64,000 nucleotides of DNA from an uncultured Sulfolobales archaeon (GTDB taxonomy: Archaea; Thermoproteota; Thermoprotei_A; Sulfolobales; NBVN01), in contig CALJEN010000003.1 of assembly GCA_938073905.1 (NCBI GenBank), forward strand, positions 1 to 64,000, written 5' to 3'. Shown in pieces: positions 17,428 to 25,976 of this stretch (positions are counted from its first letter, which is position 1; every line of letters begins with the position of its first letter). Both the position numbers and the translations under genes were made by a program. The notes beneath the pieces were generated by a model that ran no database searches, had not been told where the DNA came from, and saw nothing but the letters and a program-made list of their open reading frames with translations.

Positions 17428-18843
17428 CTAAAACCACCGTTGTCTACGGTGCCTTTCGACCAGCAGCGCGGCCGCGTACAAGCCGAGGGAGAGCAGAAGC
17501 ACCAAGACCTCCCTGGGGACTAGAACCTCGACACCCCCCATCGTGAGGTATACGGATAGCGGCAGGCACGTCAGCGCGGTCACCGCGTAGGGGATCCTCC
17601 CGGAGAGCCCATAGACTGAGGAGAGGTAGAGCGGCAGCAGGGGGAGCAGGAGCGTCGAGGAGGCCACGGCCAGGTCTACCACGAAGGCCGGCCTGGTGAG
17701 GGCGAACGCGTAGACCACTAGCGTGAACGCGACCACCACGACCTTTCCCGCGGCTAGCCTCGCTCTCTCGGGGACGGGCACGTCGTAGGCGAACATCGAG
17801 GAGAGGGTCAGGATTATGGAGTTCACGGTGGAGGTCGCGGCCGCCAGTATGGATATCGCGACCAGCGAGGAGAGGACGGGGTGTGCGTAGACCATGAGCT
17901 GCTGGGTGACCCTGTTCCAGTCCGCCCTGCTCCTCAGGTCTATCCCCAGCGCCATGGTTCCCGTCAGCTCGAGGCCTCTGGCCAGGAGTCCCACCGAGAC
18001 CGAGATGACCGTGTATGCGAGCCCGAAGACCGAGAAGTAGGCGACCATCCTCGCGTAGTCCCTCCTGCTCCTGGGCAGGTAGAGCCTCTGGAAGACCTGC
18101 GGGTTCGTCACGGCGAAGAAGATCCAAGGAGTTGTGTAGGCCATGAAAACCCGGGGAGTCCAGAGCTCGTTCAGGGGGCTTAGGAGGCCGGCGTCCCCGA
18201 GGGCCTCGGCGGTCCCGGGAGGGGCTCTGAGCGCCAGCCAGAGCACGAACGCCGTGGCCGAGGAGAGCATTATCGCTCCCTGGACGGCGTCCGTCCAGGC
18301 GACCGACCTGATGCCCGCCGCCAGGGTCGTCAGGAGGACGACCGCGGCCGCCAGGGTCACCGCGGTCCGGTAGTCGAGAGACCCCCGGCTGACGCCGGAC
18401 AGTATCACGGCGGGGCCCACCATCTGGACGGCCGAGTACGGTATCAGAGCCAGGGCCGTCATGAAGACCACGAACACCGTGGTCCAGTAGGAGCCGTGCC
18501 TCTCCCTGAGCAGCTGCGTCGGGGTGACGTAGCCCCTCTCCCTCGAGAGCTCCCAGACCCTGGCGCCCAGAGTGCTCAGTATGGCGACCGTCGAGACCAG
18601 GTACGCCAGCTCGAAGCAGAGGGCTCCCACGCCCACGGCGTACGAGAGCCCCACGAGGCCCACCATCATGAAGGCGCTGTAGGTGGTCGCCGCGTAGGTC
18701 ATGGCGGAGACGAGACCTGAGAGCCCCCTGCTCGCTATGAAGTAGTCCACCGGGTCTCCGGTCCTAGTCCGGAGCCTGCTCCAGAGCGCGGTGAGCCCCA
18801 CAAGCAGGAGGTAGCCGGCCAGAACGGCCGCTAGCTCACTCAA
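17428..18843 (-). CDS. sodium:solute symporter (SSS family)
   Basis: About 13 TM; SSS-type sequence (DPVDYFIASRGLSGLVSAMTYAATTYSAFMMVGLVGLSYAVG). Confidence 0.9.
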   Translation of the reverse strand: MSELAAVLAGYLLLVGLTALWSRLRTRTGDPVDYFIASRGLSGLVSAMTYAATTYSAFMMVGLVGLSYAVGVGALCFELAYLVSTVAILSTLGARVWELSRERGYVTPTQLLRERHGSYWTTVFVVFMTALALIPYSAVQMVGPAVILSGVSRGSLDYRTAVTLAAAVVLLTTLAAGIRSVAWTDAVQGAIMLSSATAFVLWLALRAPPGTAEALGDAGLLSPLNELWTPRVFMAYTTPWIFFAVTNPQVFQRLYLPRSRRDYARMVAYFSVFGLAYTVISVSVGLLARGLELTGTMALGIDLRSRADWNRVTQQLMVYAHPVLSSLVAISILAAATSTVNSIILTLSSMFAYDVPVPERARLAAGKVVVVAFTLVVYAFALTRPAFVVDLAVASSTLLLPLLPLYLSSVYGLSGRIPYAVTALTCLPLSVYLTMGGVEVLVPREVLVLLLSLGLYAAALLVERHRRQRWF

Positions 18844-19006
18844 CCCCAGCCCACCTCCTCAGGCGGAGCACCGAGGTCAGGATGGCCAGCAGGCTCAGGA
18901 CGACGTAGGCCAGGAACGTCGCTAGGCTCCTGTCCCCCCGCAGGGCGAACGGGAGGAGCAGCGAGAGCGCCGCGCAGAGCACCAGCAGAGCGCTCTCCAG
19001 CTCCAC
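18836..19006 (-). CDS. small membrane protein paired with SSS transporter
   Basis: GTG start, two hydrophobic segments (SALLVLCAALSLLLPFALRG, SLATFLAYVVLSLLAILTSVL); stop overlaps the TTG start of the transporter; below ORF-track cutoff. Confidence 0.6.
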   Translation of the reverse strand: MELESALLVLCAALSLLLPFALRGDRSLATFLAYVVLSLLAILTSVLRLRRWAGVE

Positions 19007-19019
19007 GTAGACCGCCGAA

Positions 19020-19031
19020 GAACAGGTGTTC
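19020..19031. promoter_or_regulatory. palindrome GAACA-GG-TGTTC in divergent intergenic region
   Basis: Read directly; between divergent SSS operon and HTH-SBP gene. Confidence 0.5.
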
Positions 19032-19075
19032 GTTTACAATTTAAGCTTTAGCTCAGCGAGAGCGGGGGAAGGAGG

Positions 19076-20068
19076 GTGGAGCCCGAGGTCAGGGAGAGGA
19101 TCCTGAGGATACTCGAGAGGTACGGCAGGGACGGTGTGGGGCAGGGCGATCTGGTCGAGGAGTCGGGGTACTCGAAGAGCTGGGTCTCGGAGGTCTTGAA
19201 GGAGCTCGAGAGCGGGGGGCTCGTGGCCAGGGTCCCGGGCCCGGGCAAGACCAAGAGGGTGGTGCTCTCGAAGTTCCTAGACCCGTCGATAGGGAGGACT
19301 GTCAGAGTGGCCCTGGTCAGGGCGGCCGAGTACGCCTACCTCCCGAACCTGACCTCGCACCTCAGGTCCCGCGGCTACGAGGTCGAGCTAGTCCTCTACG
19401 GGAACGTCTCGGAGGCCACGGCCGCTCTGGCCAGGGCCGAGGTCCACCTAGCGATAACCCCCATCTACACCCAGGCCGCCTACAGGGCCCTCGGAGCCCC
19501 GATCAGGGCCTACGGAGGGGGAGCCCTCGGGGGGGCCTCCCTCGTCTACAGGAGCCTGGGCGGGAGAGTCCTGAGCAGCAGGGCCTCGACCATGGAGGTA
19601 GCGGCCGTGGCAGTGCACAGAGCCCTGGGCTACGGGGTTCCGGACATACGCTACTACAGGAGACCCGAGGACGGTGTCGAGGCCTTCCTCCGCGGCGAGG
19701 CGGACTCCATAGCGATATGGGAGCCCTACGCCAGCGACCTCGAGCGCATGGGGTTCGGAAGGGAGAGGCTGTCGGAGCACGTGGGCCCCCACCACTGCTG
19801 CGTCCTCGCGAAGCACGAGAACCTGAGCCCCGAGGTCGGCGAGAGAGTCCGGGAGTCCTGGGAGTCCGCCCTGGCCGAGGTGAGGAGGGGGGCCGTGTAC
19901 CCCGACTCCCTGAGGGTCATAGGAGTGGAGAGGACCGAGGTGGAGAGGGCCATGAGGGAGTACGAGTACGCGGAGGAGCTCGAGTGGGACCACGTAAAAA
20001 GGGTGCTGGACTACGCGTCCGGCTTCCTCCTCAACAGGACATCGATAGAGGAGCTGCTAGAGGACTGA
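19076..20068 (+). CDS. one-component regulator: winged-helix domain fused to SsuA/NMT1-like substrate-binding domain
   Basis: N-term ILRILERYGRDGVGQGDLVEESGYSKSWVSEVLKELESGGLVAR (wHTH); C-term VRVALVRAAEYAYLPNL...GEADSIAIWEPYASDLERMGF (SBP-like); no signal peptide. Confidence 0.8.
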   Translation: MEPEVRERILRILERYGRDGVGQGDLVEESGYSKSWVSEVLKELESGGLVARVPGPGKTKRVVLSKFLDPSIGRTVRVALVRAAEYAYLPNLTSHLRSRGYEVELVLYGNVSEATAALARAEVHLAITPIYTQAAYRALGAPIRAYGGGALGGASLVYRSLGGRVLSSRASTMEVAAVAVHRALGYGVPDIRYYRRPEDGVEAFLRGEADSIAIWEPYASDLERMGFGRERLSEHVGPHHCCVLAKHENLSPEVGERVRESWESALAEVRRGAVYPDSLRVIGVERTEVERAMREYEYAEELEWDHVKRVLDYASGFLLNRTSIEELLED

Positions 20069-20215
20069 GGGGTCTTCGCCTTTCGGGATCCGCTCACCGG
20101 CCGGCGCTATATCCGCTCCCTCTAGCAGGAGGGCCACCGCCAGCGCGATGATGGGGGAGTACTTGGCCAGCCTCAGCAGCCTCAGGTACGTGCTCACCTT
20201 CGAGGTGTGCTTCAT
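20057..20215 (-). CDS. putative small membrane protein (52 aa)
   Basis: ATG start; MKHTSKVSTYLRLLRLAKYSPIIALAVALLLEGADIAPAGERIPKGEDPSVL; converges with and slightly overlaps the upstream gene; below track cutoff. Confidence 0.35.
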   Translation of the reverse strand: MKHTSKVSTYLRLLRLAKYSPIIALAVALLLEGADIAPAGERIPKGEDPSVL

Positions 20216-20318
20216 TTCGCGCACCGAGAATCTGTCGGAGTTCCCGGTATCAGTTTTGGTTGCGGATAGTAATGAGATTTAAATTTCTCCGTCCTAGAGC
20301 GAGACCGAACGGCCCCGA

Positions 20319-21458
20319 TCACGCACTCTTGAGGTACCTGAGGGCCTCCCTCACGCTCTCCTCGAGCCAGTCCCTCGATAGCGGGGAGTACTCGAGCTCC
20401 CTGACGAACGGCACCGTGTAGTTCGCCAGCGTGCTGAGGTCTACCAGGTAGTGGTCTACTACCTCCAGACCGCGCTCCCAGGCTATGTTTCTGAGCCTCG
20501 TGGCAGCACTCTTTATCACGTCTATGTTTCCGGGGAACAGCAGCTGGAGCAAGAACGAGCGTAAATCCTTGGAGACCGACGAAGAGGTGACGGTAGGGTA
20601 CCTCAAAGCAGCGCTCATAAACCTCAACACTTCCCCACTCTTTCCCCGGATCGTTATGAGTAGGCCCACCCTGGACGCCCTCGATATGCCATCGAACCGC
20701 CTAATCCTGATCCCCCTGAGGAGGGACTCGGTGTGCTCCAGGTGCTTCCTCAGCAGGCTCTCCTTTATGCCGAGCTTGGCGTGCAGGCTCACGGTCGTCA
20801 GCGGGTTCAGCTCCACGCTCTTCAAGATCGTGAGGTCCTTGTTGTCCATCCTCGTCCTCACCCTCGCTCCGAAGACCTCTGCCTCGAGATCCGAGAGGCT
20901 CTCCTCGCTCCTGCCCTTCTTGAGCTCCTCCGCGAAGTGCCCCTCGAGTTTCTCCTGGCTGAAGAAGCTGGTGGGGTCCGCGGCCAGTCCGGCGGCGTAG
21001 CGCCCCACGTCGGTCCTGTTGAATAGCCTCTCGTAGAACACGTAGTGCCTCGCCCTCCCCTCCCCGAGCTCTCTGGGCTCGAGGCGCTTGGGGAAGTAGA
21101 ATGTGAGCATCGTCCCCACGGGTATGACGTTCACGCAGCTCCTCAGGAACGGCACTATCCTCGGGAGCTTTTCGCAGTCTATGTTCTTCGGAATGTAGAC
21201 GATTGACATGTTCAGCCTCATCATGTGGAGGTAGTAGTCGAGCCTGAGGGCTATAACCCCCTCCTCGTGCAGCCTGGCCACCGTCCTCAGCTTCTGGAGG
21301 GCCGCCGTCCTCCTCTTGACCCCCCTCTCGACTATCTCCTTGAGCACCCTGTAGAAGCCTATCCTCCCCATGTAGTAGAGGGCCTCGTAGATGTCCGCCG
21401 TCTGGGCGAGCGCCCTCTCCAGGTCCGCCTGCCCGGAGATCGGGGTCTCCTCGGCCAC
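20319..21458 (-). CDS. predicted tandem HTH/RAM-like (Lrp-like) protein, function unknown
   Basis: DLTILKSVELNPLTTVSLHAKLGIKESLLRKHLEHTESL reads as wHTH followed by a RAM-like alpha/beta region; similar arrangement N-terminally. Confidence 0.5.
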   Translation of the reverse strand: MAEETPISGQADLERALAQTADIYEALYYMGRIGFYRVLKEIVERGVKRRTAALQKLRTVARLHEEGVIALRLDYYLHMMRLNMSIVYIPKNIDCEKLPRIVPFLRSCVNVIPVGTMLTFYFPKRLEPRELGEGRARHYVFYERLFNRTDVGRYAAGLAADPTSFFSQEKLEGHFAEELKKGRSEESLSDLEAEVFGARVRTRMDNKDLTILKSVELNPLTTVSLHAKLGIKESLLRKHLEHTESLLRGIRIRRFDGISRASRVGLLITIRGKSGEVLRFMSAALRYPTVTSSSVSKDLRSFLLQLLFPGNIDVIKSAATRLRNIAWERGLEVVDHYLVDLSTLANYTVPFVRELEYSPLSRDWLEESVREALRYLKSA

Positions 21459-21461
21459 GGC

Positions 21462-21623
21462 CTACCGACCTCTCCCGAGCCTCTCCCGGAGCTCCCTTAT
21501 CCCGCTCTCGACCCTCCGGATCCCCTCGTCGACCAGGCCGACCTCGCTCTCCGGCTCCGCGCACCAGACCGGCGGGGGTCTCCACCATCGCAGCCAGGGA
21601 CTGGTCCTCGACCGCCTCTCCAC
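21462..21623 (-). CDS. small Trp/Pro-rich protein (about 53 aa), upstream of the HTH gene
   Basis: GTG start; MERRSRTSPWLRWWRPPPVWCAEPESEVGLVDEGIRRVESGIRELRERLGRGR; ends 3 nt before the next start. Confidence 0.35.
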   Translation of the reverse strand: MERRSRTSPWLRWWRPPPVWCAEPESEVGLVDEGIRRVESGIRELRERLGRGR

Positions 21624-21671
21624 GCTACCACCGGGACACTGCAGGTTCCCCCGAAGAGCTAATTTACACAG

Positions 21672-22025
21672 TCAGCGCGCGAGGAGGGTCAGCTCCGCGG
21701 CAGTGGAGAGGGTCAACAGCATTAGCGCGTAGGTCAGGGCGAGTGCGTGGATGATCAGCTTGAGGGGGCGGCTCCTCGCGTACCTGTTCGCCAGCAGCGC
21801 GAGGCCGCAGCAGCCGTGGATGGCCACCATCACCGCCGTCGCGTACCTCAGGAGGGGGTGGGTGTGCAGGTAGGTGGAGACGGCGCGGCTCAGCCCCACG
21901 AGCGCGGTCAGTCGCGGGACCAGCATCCCGTACCCGCTCAGCACGTAGACTGCCATGAAGACCGTCAGCGGGACGGCCGTCAGCTCTGCGATCCTCAGCC
22001 AGAGGTATGCTGACCTGGCCCCCAC
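21672..22025 (-). CDS. four-TM His-containing membrane protein (cytochrome b-like)
   Basis: About 4 TM with spaced His (TYLHTHPLLRY, MVAIHGCCGL, IIHALAL); overlaps the SagB-like gene. Confidence 0.5.
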   Translation of the reverse strand: MGARSAYLWLRIAELTAVPLTVFMAVYVLSGYGMLVPRLTALVGLSRAVSTYLHTHPLLRYATAVMVAIHGCCGLALLANRYARSRPLKLIIHALALTYALMLLTLSTAAELTLLAR

Positions 22026-22879
22026 AGCTCCTCACCCGGCTGCTCTACCGCAGGTTGGGACGGCTCGGTCGGCTCGCGAGACCCTCCCCTCAGTCTCTCG
22101 TAGAGCCCTCTCAAGTCCTCGAACGTGGCTCTGTGGGGCCTCTCGGGGACTCCCACGGGGAAGAGGTAGAGTGGCCTCTCGTTCCTGGCCGCCGAGACGA
22201 TCCTCGCTACGTCCTCGTCGTAGAACGCCCCTATGGCCACGGTCCCGAGACCCAGGGCTGTGGCCATCAGGTATATGTTCTGACCCACGTGGCCCAGCTC
22301 CATGTGCACGTACCTCACCCCCCTCTCGCCGTACCTACCGGTGGTTCTCTCGTAGACTGCGCAGAGGACTATCGTCACCGGAGCGTCCCTGACCCAGTCC
22401 TGCCTGAGGGCAGCCCTCCAGAGCTCCACCCTCTGGTCTCCCTCCTTGACCAGCCTCAGGGAGTGCCTCATGTAGTCGTACTTGTAGACCCCGGCTCTGA
22501 GGTACTCCGCACCGACCCTCACGCCCCTCTCTCCGACGACTACGTACACCTCGAGAGGGTACGTGGCCCCGGCGCTGGGAGCGGCCCTCCTGTACCAGCC
22601 GAAGCCTGCGTACTCGACTATGCCCTGGGTCGCCCAGAGGATCATCGAGAGCTGGGCTACGTCTATGGGCTCCCTGCGCCACTCCCTTATGCTCTTCCTG
22701 AGCAGTATGACCTCCTCGACGGTCAGCGCGGTGACCTTCGAAGGGAGGGGCAGCAGTATCTCGTCTCCCACCATCGCGACACCGCTCGTCTCCAGCTCGG
22801 GAGCAAATAAGGGCAGCAGCACGTACGCGAGCGCGGCGACCGTGAGAGCTAGGGCCACTAGGAGAGCGGGGAACCTCAC
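21995..22879 (-). CDS. SagB-type nitroreductase/dehydrogenase with N-terminal TM segment
   Basis: VILLRKSIREWRREPIDVAQLSMILWATQGI...RAAPSAGATYPLEVYVV...YDYMRHSLRLV; HVGQNIYLMATALGLGTVAIGAF. Confidence 0.88.
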   Translation of the reverse strand: MRFPALLVALALTVAALAYVLLPLFAPELETSGVAMVGDEILLPLPSKVTALTVEEVILLRKSIREWRREPIDVAQLSMILWATQGIVEYAGFGWYRRAAPSAGATYPLEVYVVVGERGVRVGAEYLRAGVYKYDYMRHSLRLVKEGDQRVELWRAALRQDWVRDAPVTIVLCAVYERTTGRYGERGVRYVHMELGHVGQNIYLMATALGLGTVAIGAFYDEDVARIVSAARNERPLYLFPVGVPERPHRATFEDLRGLYERLRGGSREPTEPSQPAVEQPGEELWGPGQHTSG

Positions 22880-22987
22880 GCGCTACCCGGGGAGTGAGGG
22901 GTAGCGCGCTAATATCGGCCTCCCCGGAGCGGTGACAGAAAAACGCGGCGGATTCCGCGACCGAGCACCAGAGCCTCCTGCCGCTCG

Positions 22988-23509
22988 CTACTGCCTCCTG
23001 GGCGGCCACACCCTGTCGAAGTAGATGTTCTTGCTCGTCGCGCTGAGCGGTATCCCCAGGACCACGTCCGCGTCCATCAGATTGAGTCTCTTCGCCGCCA
23101 TCCCGATCGTGTACATCACCCTGTTGTCGACGTTGAGCATCGACGCTGTCTTCACCGCAGACCCCACGGCTATCCCCAGGTTCACGAGGCTCATGGCGAG
23201 GTTCAGGTCTACGGGCAGCTCCCTGGGCTGCCTGAGCTTGAAGTCCGCTATACTGCAGCCCACCAGAACCACGGCCTCCGACCTCCTCACGCCGTCGGCG
23301 TCCCTAGCGAAGACGTCCCCGTACTCCTGCGACATCTCCTCCATGGTCGATGCGAGCCGCTCGAGCTCCTCCCTCTCGTGCAGGATCATAACCGAGACGT
23401 TGTCGACGCCCCTCCCCTTGGGGGCAGTTATAGCGCTCAAGGCCATGAGCTTGGCGACCACTAGGACACCGTCCCTCAGGGCCTCGGGCCTCTCGATCAC
23501 GCGGACCAC
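22988..23509 (-). CDS. DUF2148 domain protein
   Basis: ALSAITAPKGRGVDNVSVMIL...VVLVGCSIADF...CGVDLNLAMSLVNLGIAVGSAVKTASMLNVDNRVMYTIGMAAKRL-type sequence; GTG start proposed. Confidence 0.7.
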   Translation of the reverse strand: MVRVIERPEALRDGVLVVAKLMALSAITAPKGRGVDNVSVMILHEREELERLASTMEEMSQEYGDVFARDADGVRRSEAVVLVGCSIADFKLRQPRELPVDLNLAMSLVNLGIAVGSAVKTASMLNVDNRVMYTIGMAAKRLNLMDADVVLGIPLSATSKNIYFDRVWPPRRQ

Positions 23510-23647
23510 CGTGTGGTATAGCAGGCTATGGTTAAAACCGTTCCCGTCGAAAGGGTGCGCGGGGAACGGAGCCCTTCTCCGGAGGGGAGCGAGACTTGGG
23601 ATGCTAGGTTTTAAAGAGGGTCTCTGACCGTAGAGCAGGGTCGGGAT

Positions 23648-24601
23648 GTGAGAGTAGTCGTCACGGGAGGTGCCGGGTTCCTGGGGAGCCACCTGGTCGA
23701 GAGGCTCGTCGCTTCGGGTTACGACGTGGTGGTCCTCGATAACCTGAGCACGGGGTCTCTAGACAACTTGAGGGGAGTTCTCGGCGAAGTGGAGGTGAGG
23801 ATAGGCGACGCCAAGGATCCGGGAGCGTGCCTCGAGGCCCTCAGGGGTGCCGACGCGGTGTACCACTTCGCGGCCAACCCCGAGGTCAGAGTGAGCTCGG
23901 TGGAGCCCAGGGTGCACTTCGAGGAGAACGTCCGCGCGACCTTCAACGTGGCCGAGGCCTCCCGGGTCTCGGGATCCGTGAAGACCTTGGTGTTCGCGAG
24001 CTCCTCCACCGTCTACGGGGATGCCAGGATAATCCCGACGCCCGAAGACCACGAGCTCAGGCCCATCAGCGTCTACGGGGCCTCCAAGGCCGCGGCCGAG
24101 GTGATACTCCACAGCTACTCCCAGCTCTACGGGATGAGGGTGGTGGTCCTCAGGTACGCGAACATCGTGGGCCCCAGGTCGAGGCACGGGGTGATCTACG
24201 ACTTCCTCCTGAAGCTATCCAGGGACGCGTCGGTCCTCGAGGTCTTGGGCGACGGGAGGCAGAGGAAGAGCTACCTCTACGTAGACGACGCTATAGAGGC
24301 CACGCTGCTGGCGGCCGAGAGCTCCGCAGGGAGCTTCGAGGTCTACAACGTCGGAAACGAGGACTGGATAGAGGTGTCCGAGATAGCGAGGATAGTGATT
24401 GACGTGCTGGGCCTCCGGTCTAGGCTCGTGTTCACCGGCGGCACTCCGGACGGGAGGGGGTGGCCCGGGGACGTCAAGTTCATGCTGCTGTCCATAGAGA
24501 AGATGAAGTCTCTGGGCTGGAGACCCAGGCGCACGAGCTCCGAGGCCGTCAGGCTAGCGGCGAGGGCCCTGGCCGAGGAGCTCAGGTTACTCGGGAAGTA
24601 G
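23648..24601 (+). CDS. NAD-dependent epimerase/dehydratase (UDP-glucose 4-epimerase-like)
   Basis: RVVVTGGAGFLGSHLVERL Rossmann motif; VYGASKAAAE (YxxxK). Confidence 0.93.
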   Translation: MRVVVTGGAGFLGSHLVERLVASGYDVVVLDNLSTGSLDNLRGVLGEVEVRIGDAKDPGACLEALRGADAVYHFAANPEVRVSSVEPRVHFEENVRATFNVAEASRVSGSVKTLVFASSSTVYGDARIIPTPEDHELRPISVYGASKAAAEVILHSYSQLYGMRVVVLRYANIVGPRSRHGVIYDFLLKLSRDASVLEVLGDGRQRKSYLYVDDAIEATLLAAESSAGSFEVYNVGNEDWIEVSEIARIVIDVLGLRSRLVFTGGTPDGRGWPGDVKFMLLSIEKMKSLGWRPRRTSSEAVRLAARALAEELRLLGK

Positions 24602-24907
24602 CCTCGGGGTCAGTCCGCACTCCCTGAGCCTCCTGTAGACCTCCGAGGCTACGGCCGCCAGGGAGTCCTGGCCGGAGCTTTCAACGATTATCCTCACGGA
24701 GCCGACCTGGGGAAGCTCGTATGCCGGATAGTGGGGCCTCACCACGTGCGGCGTCACCTTAACTACGCTTCCACTGTAGGAGCACAGGAACGAGGTGTGA
24801 GTGCCGACGCACGTGCCCCTGGAGAACAGGTACTCTCCCAGCCTCGTTAGGCAGGCCAGCTCCTCCGGAACCCCCCTGAGCACCAAGTCGTAGACTGCCC
24901 GGAACAC
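24587..24907 (-). CDS. hypothetical protein
   Basis: Isolated ORF with plausible composition. Confidence 0.45.
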   Translation of the reverse strand: MFRAVYDLVLRGVPEELACLTRLGEYLFSRGTCVGTHTSFLCSYSGSVVKVTPHVVRPHYPAYELPQVGSVRIIVESSGQDSLAAVASEVYRRLRECGLTPRLLPE

Positions 24908-24983
24908 TCGGAGCGCCCCAGGTGCATCGGTGCGGAGCTAATTACTTCGCGGTCAGTCCACGGAGCGGTGCCCGGCGGGCCCC

Positions 24984-25955
24984 CTACCGTCTCCCACCCT
25001 GGATCCTCGCGAGGTTCGGCGGAGGGCTCACGGCTACCATAGCCGCGCCGACGAGCACGGCGTTCTCGCCCAGGGGCGTTAGGGTTATCCTGGGAGCCCT
25101 GCAGACCAGGTACTTCTCCACGCTCTTCACGATAAGCTCGAAGAACCTGGGGTTCCTCAGGGCTATCGAGCCACCGACCGTCAGCACCTCCGGGTCGTAG
25201 ACGTTCGCCGCGGACGCTATGCCGGCCGCGTTCACCTCGGCCAGGAAGTTCACCAGGTGCCCCGCGAACGGGTCGCCCGAGTACCAGTACTCGAAAAGCT
25301 CCTCCGGTGAGAGGCGCCCCTCGAGGGCCCTCCGGTACGCCACCGTCCCGGGCTCGGACCACTCTCTGGCCACTATGCCGGCCGTCCTGGGGATGTTGGC
25401 TCCGGAGGCTATCCCCTCCCAGTGTCCTGGCCCCCCGCACCCGCAGACGAACCTGCCGCTGTAGTCCAGGACCACGTGCCCGATCTCGTGGGCGTTGCCG
25501 TCCTTCCCGAGGAGCAGGTGCCCGTCTACCACGGCGCCCCCACCTATCCCAGTGCTCAGCGTCACGTACACGACGTTACTGCTACCCCTGCCGGCACCGA
25601 CCAGGTACTCCCCCCATGCGGCCGCCACGCAGTCGTTGACCACGTACGTCGGCACCCGGAGGGCCTCCTCGATGGGCTCCTTTAGCTCGAAGGACCCGGT
25701 TCTGACGTTGGGGGCCCTCACGACCCTGCCGCGGACTATGTCCAGAGGCCCTATCGTGCCAACCCCCACTGCCGCGACCCTCCCGCCGATCCTCGAGGAC
25801 AGCGAGGTCAGTCTGTAGACTATCTCCCGGGTGATGGCGTCGCCCCCCTCGCGGGGGGTCTCGAAGGAGTCCACGTGGACTAGCTCGCGGCCCTTCGTGA
25901 AAAACCCGATCCTAGTTCTCGTAGCTCCTACGTCTACCCCCACGACGTACTCCAC
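24984..25955 (-). CDS. ROK-family sugar kinase (glucokinase-like)
   Basis: VVGVDVGATRTRIGF; STGIGGGAVVDGHLLLGKDGNAHEIGHVVLDYSGRFVCGCGGPGHWEGIASG zinc/ROK motif. Confidence 0.93.
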   Translation of the reverse strand: MEYVVGVDVGATRTRIGFFTKGRELVHVDSFETPREGGDAITREIVYRLTSLSSRIGGRVAAVGVGTIGPLDIVRGRVVRAPNVRTGSFELKEPIEEALRVPTYVVNDCVAAAWGEYLVGAGRGSSNVVYVTLSTGIGGGAVVDGHLLLGKDGNAHEIGHVVLDYSGRFVCGCGGPGHWEGIASGANIPRTAGIVAREWSEPGTVAYRRALEGRLSPEELFEYWYSGDPFAGHLVNFLAEVNAAGIASAANVYDPEVLTVGGSIALRNPRFFELIVKSVEKYLVCRAPRITLTPLGENAVLVGAAMVAVSPPPNLARIQGGRR

Positions 25956-25976
25956 GGAGTAGCCCTCGACGCTCGA

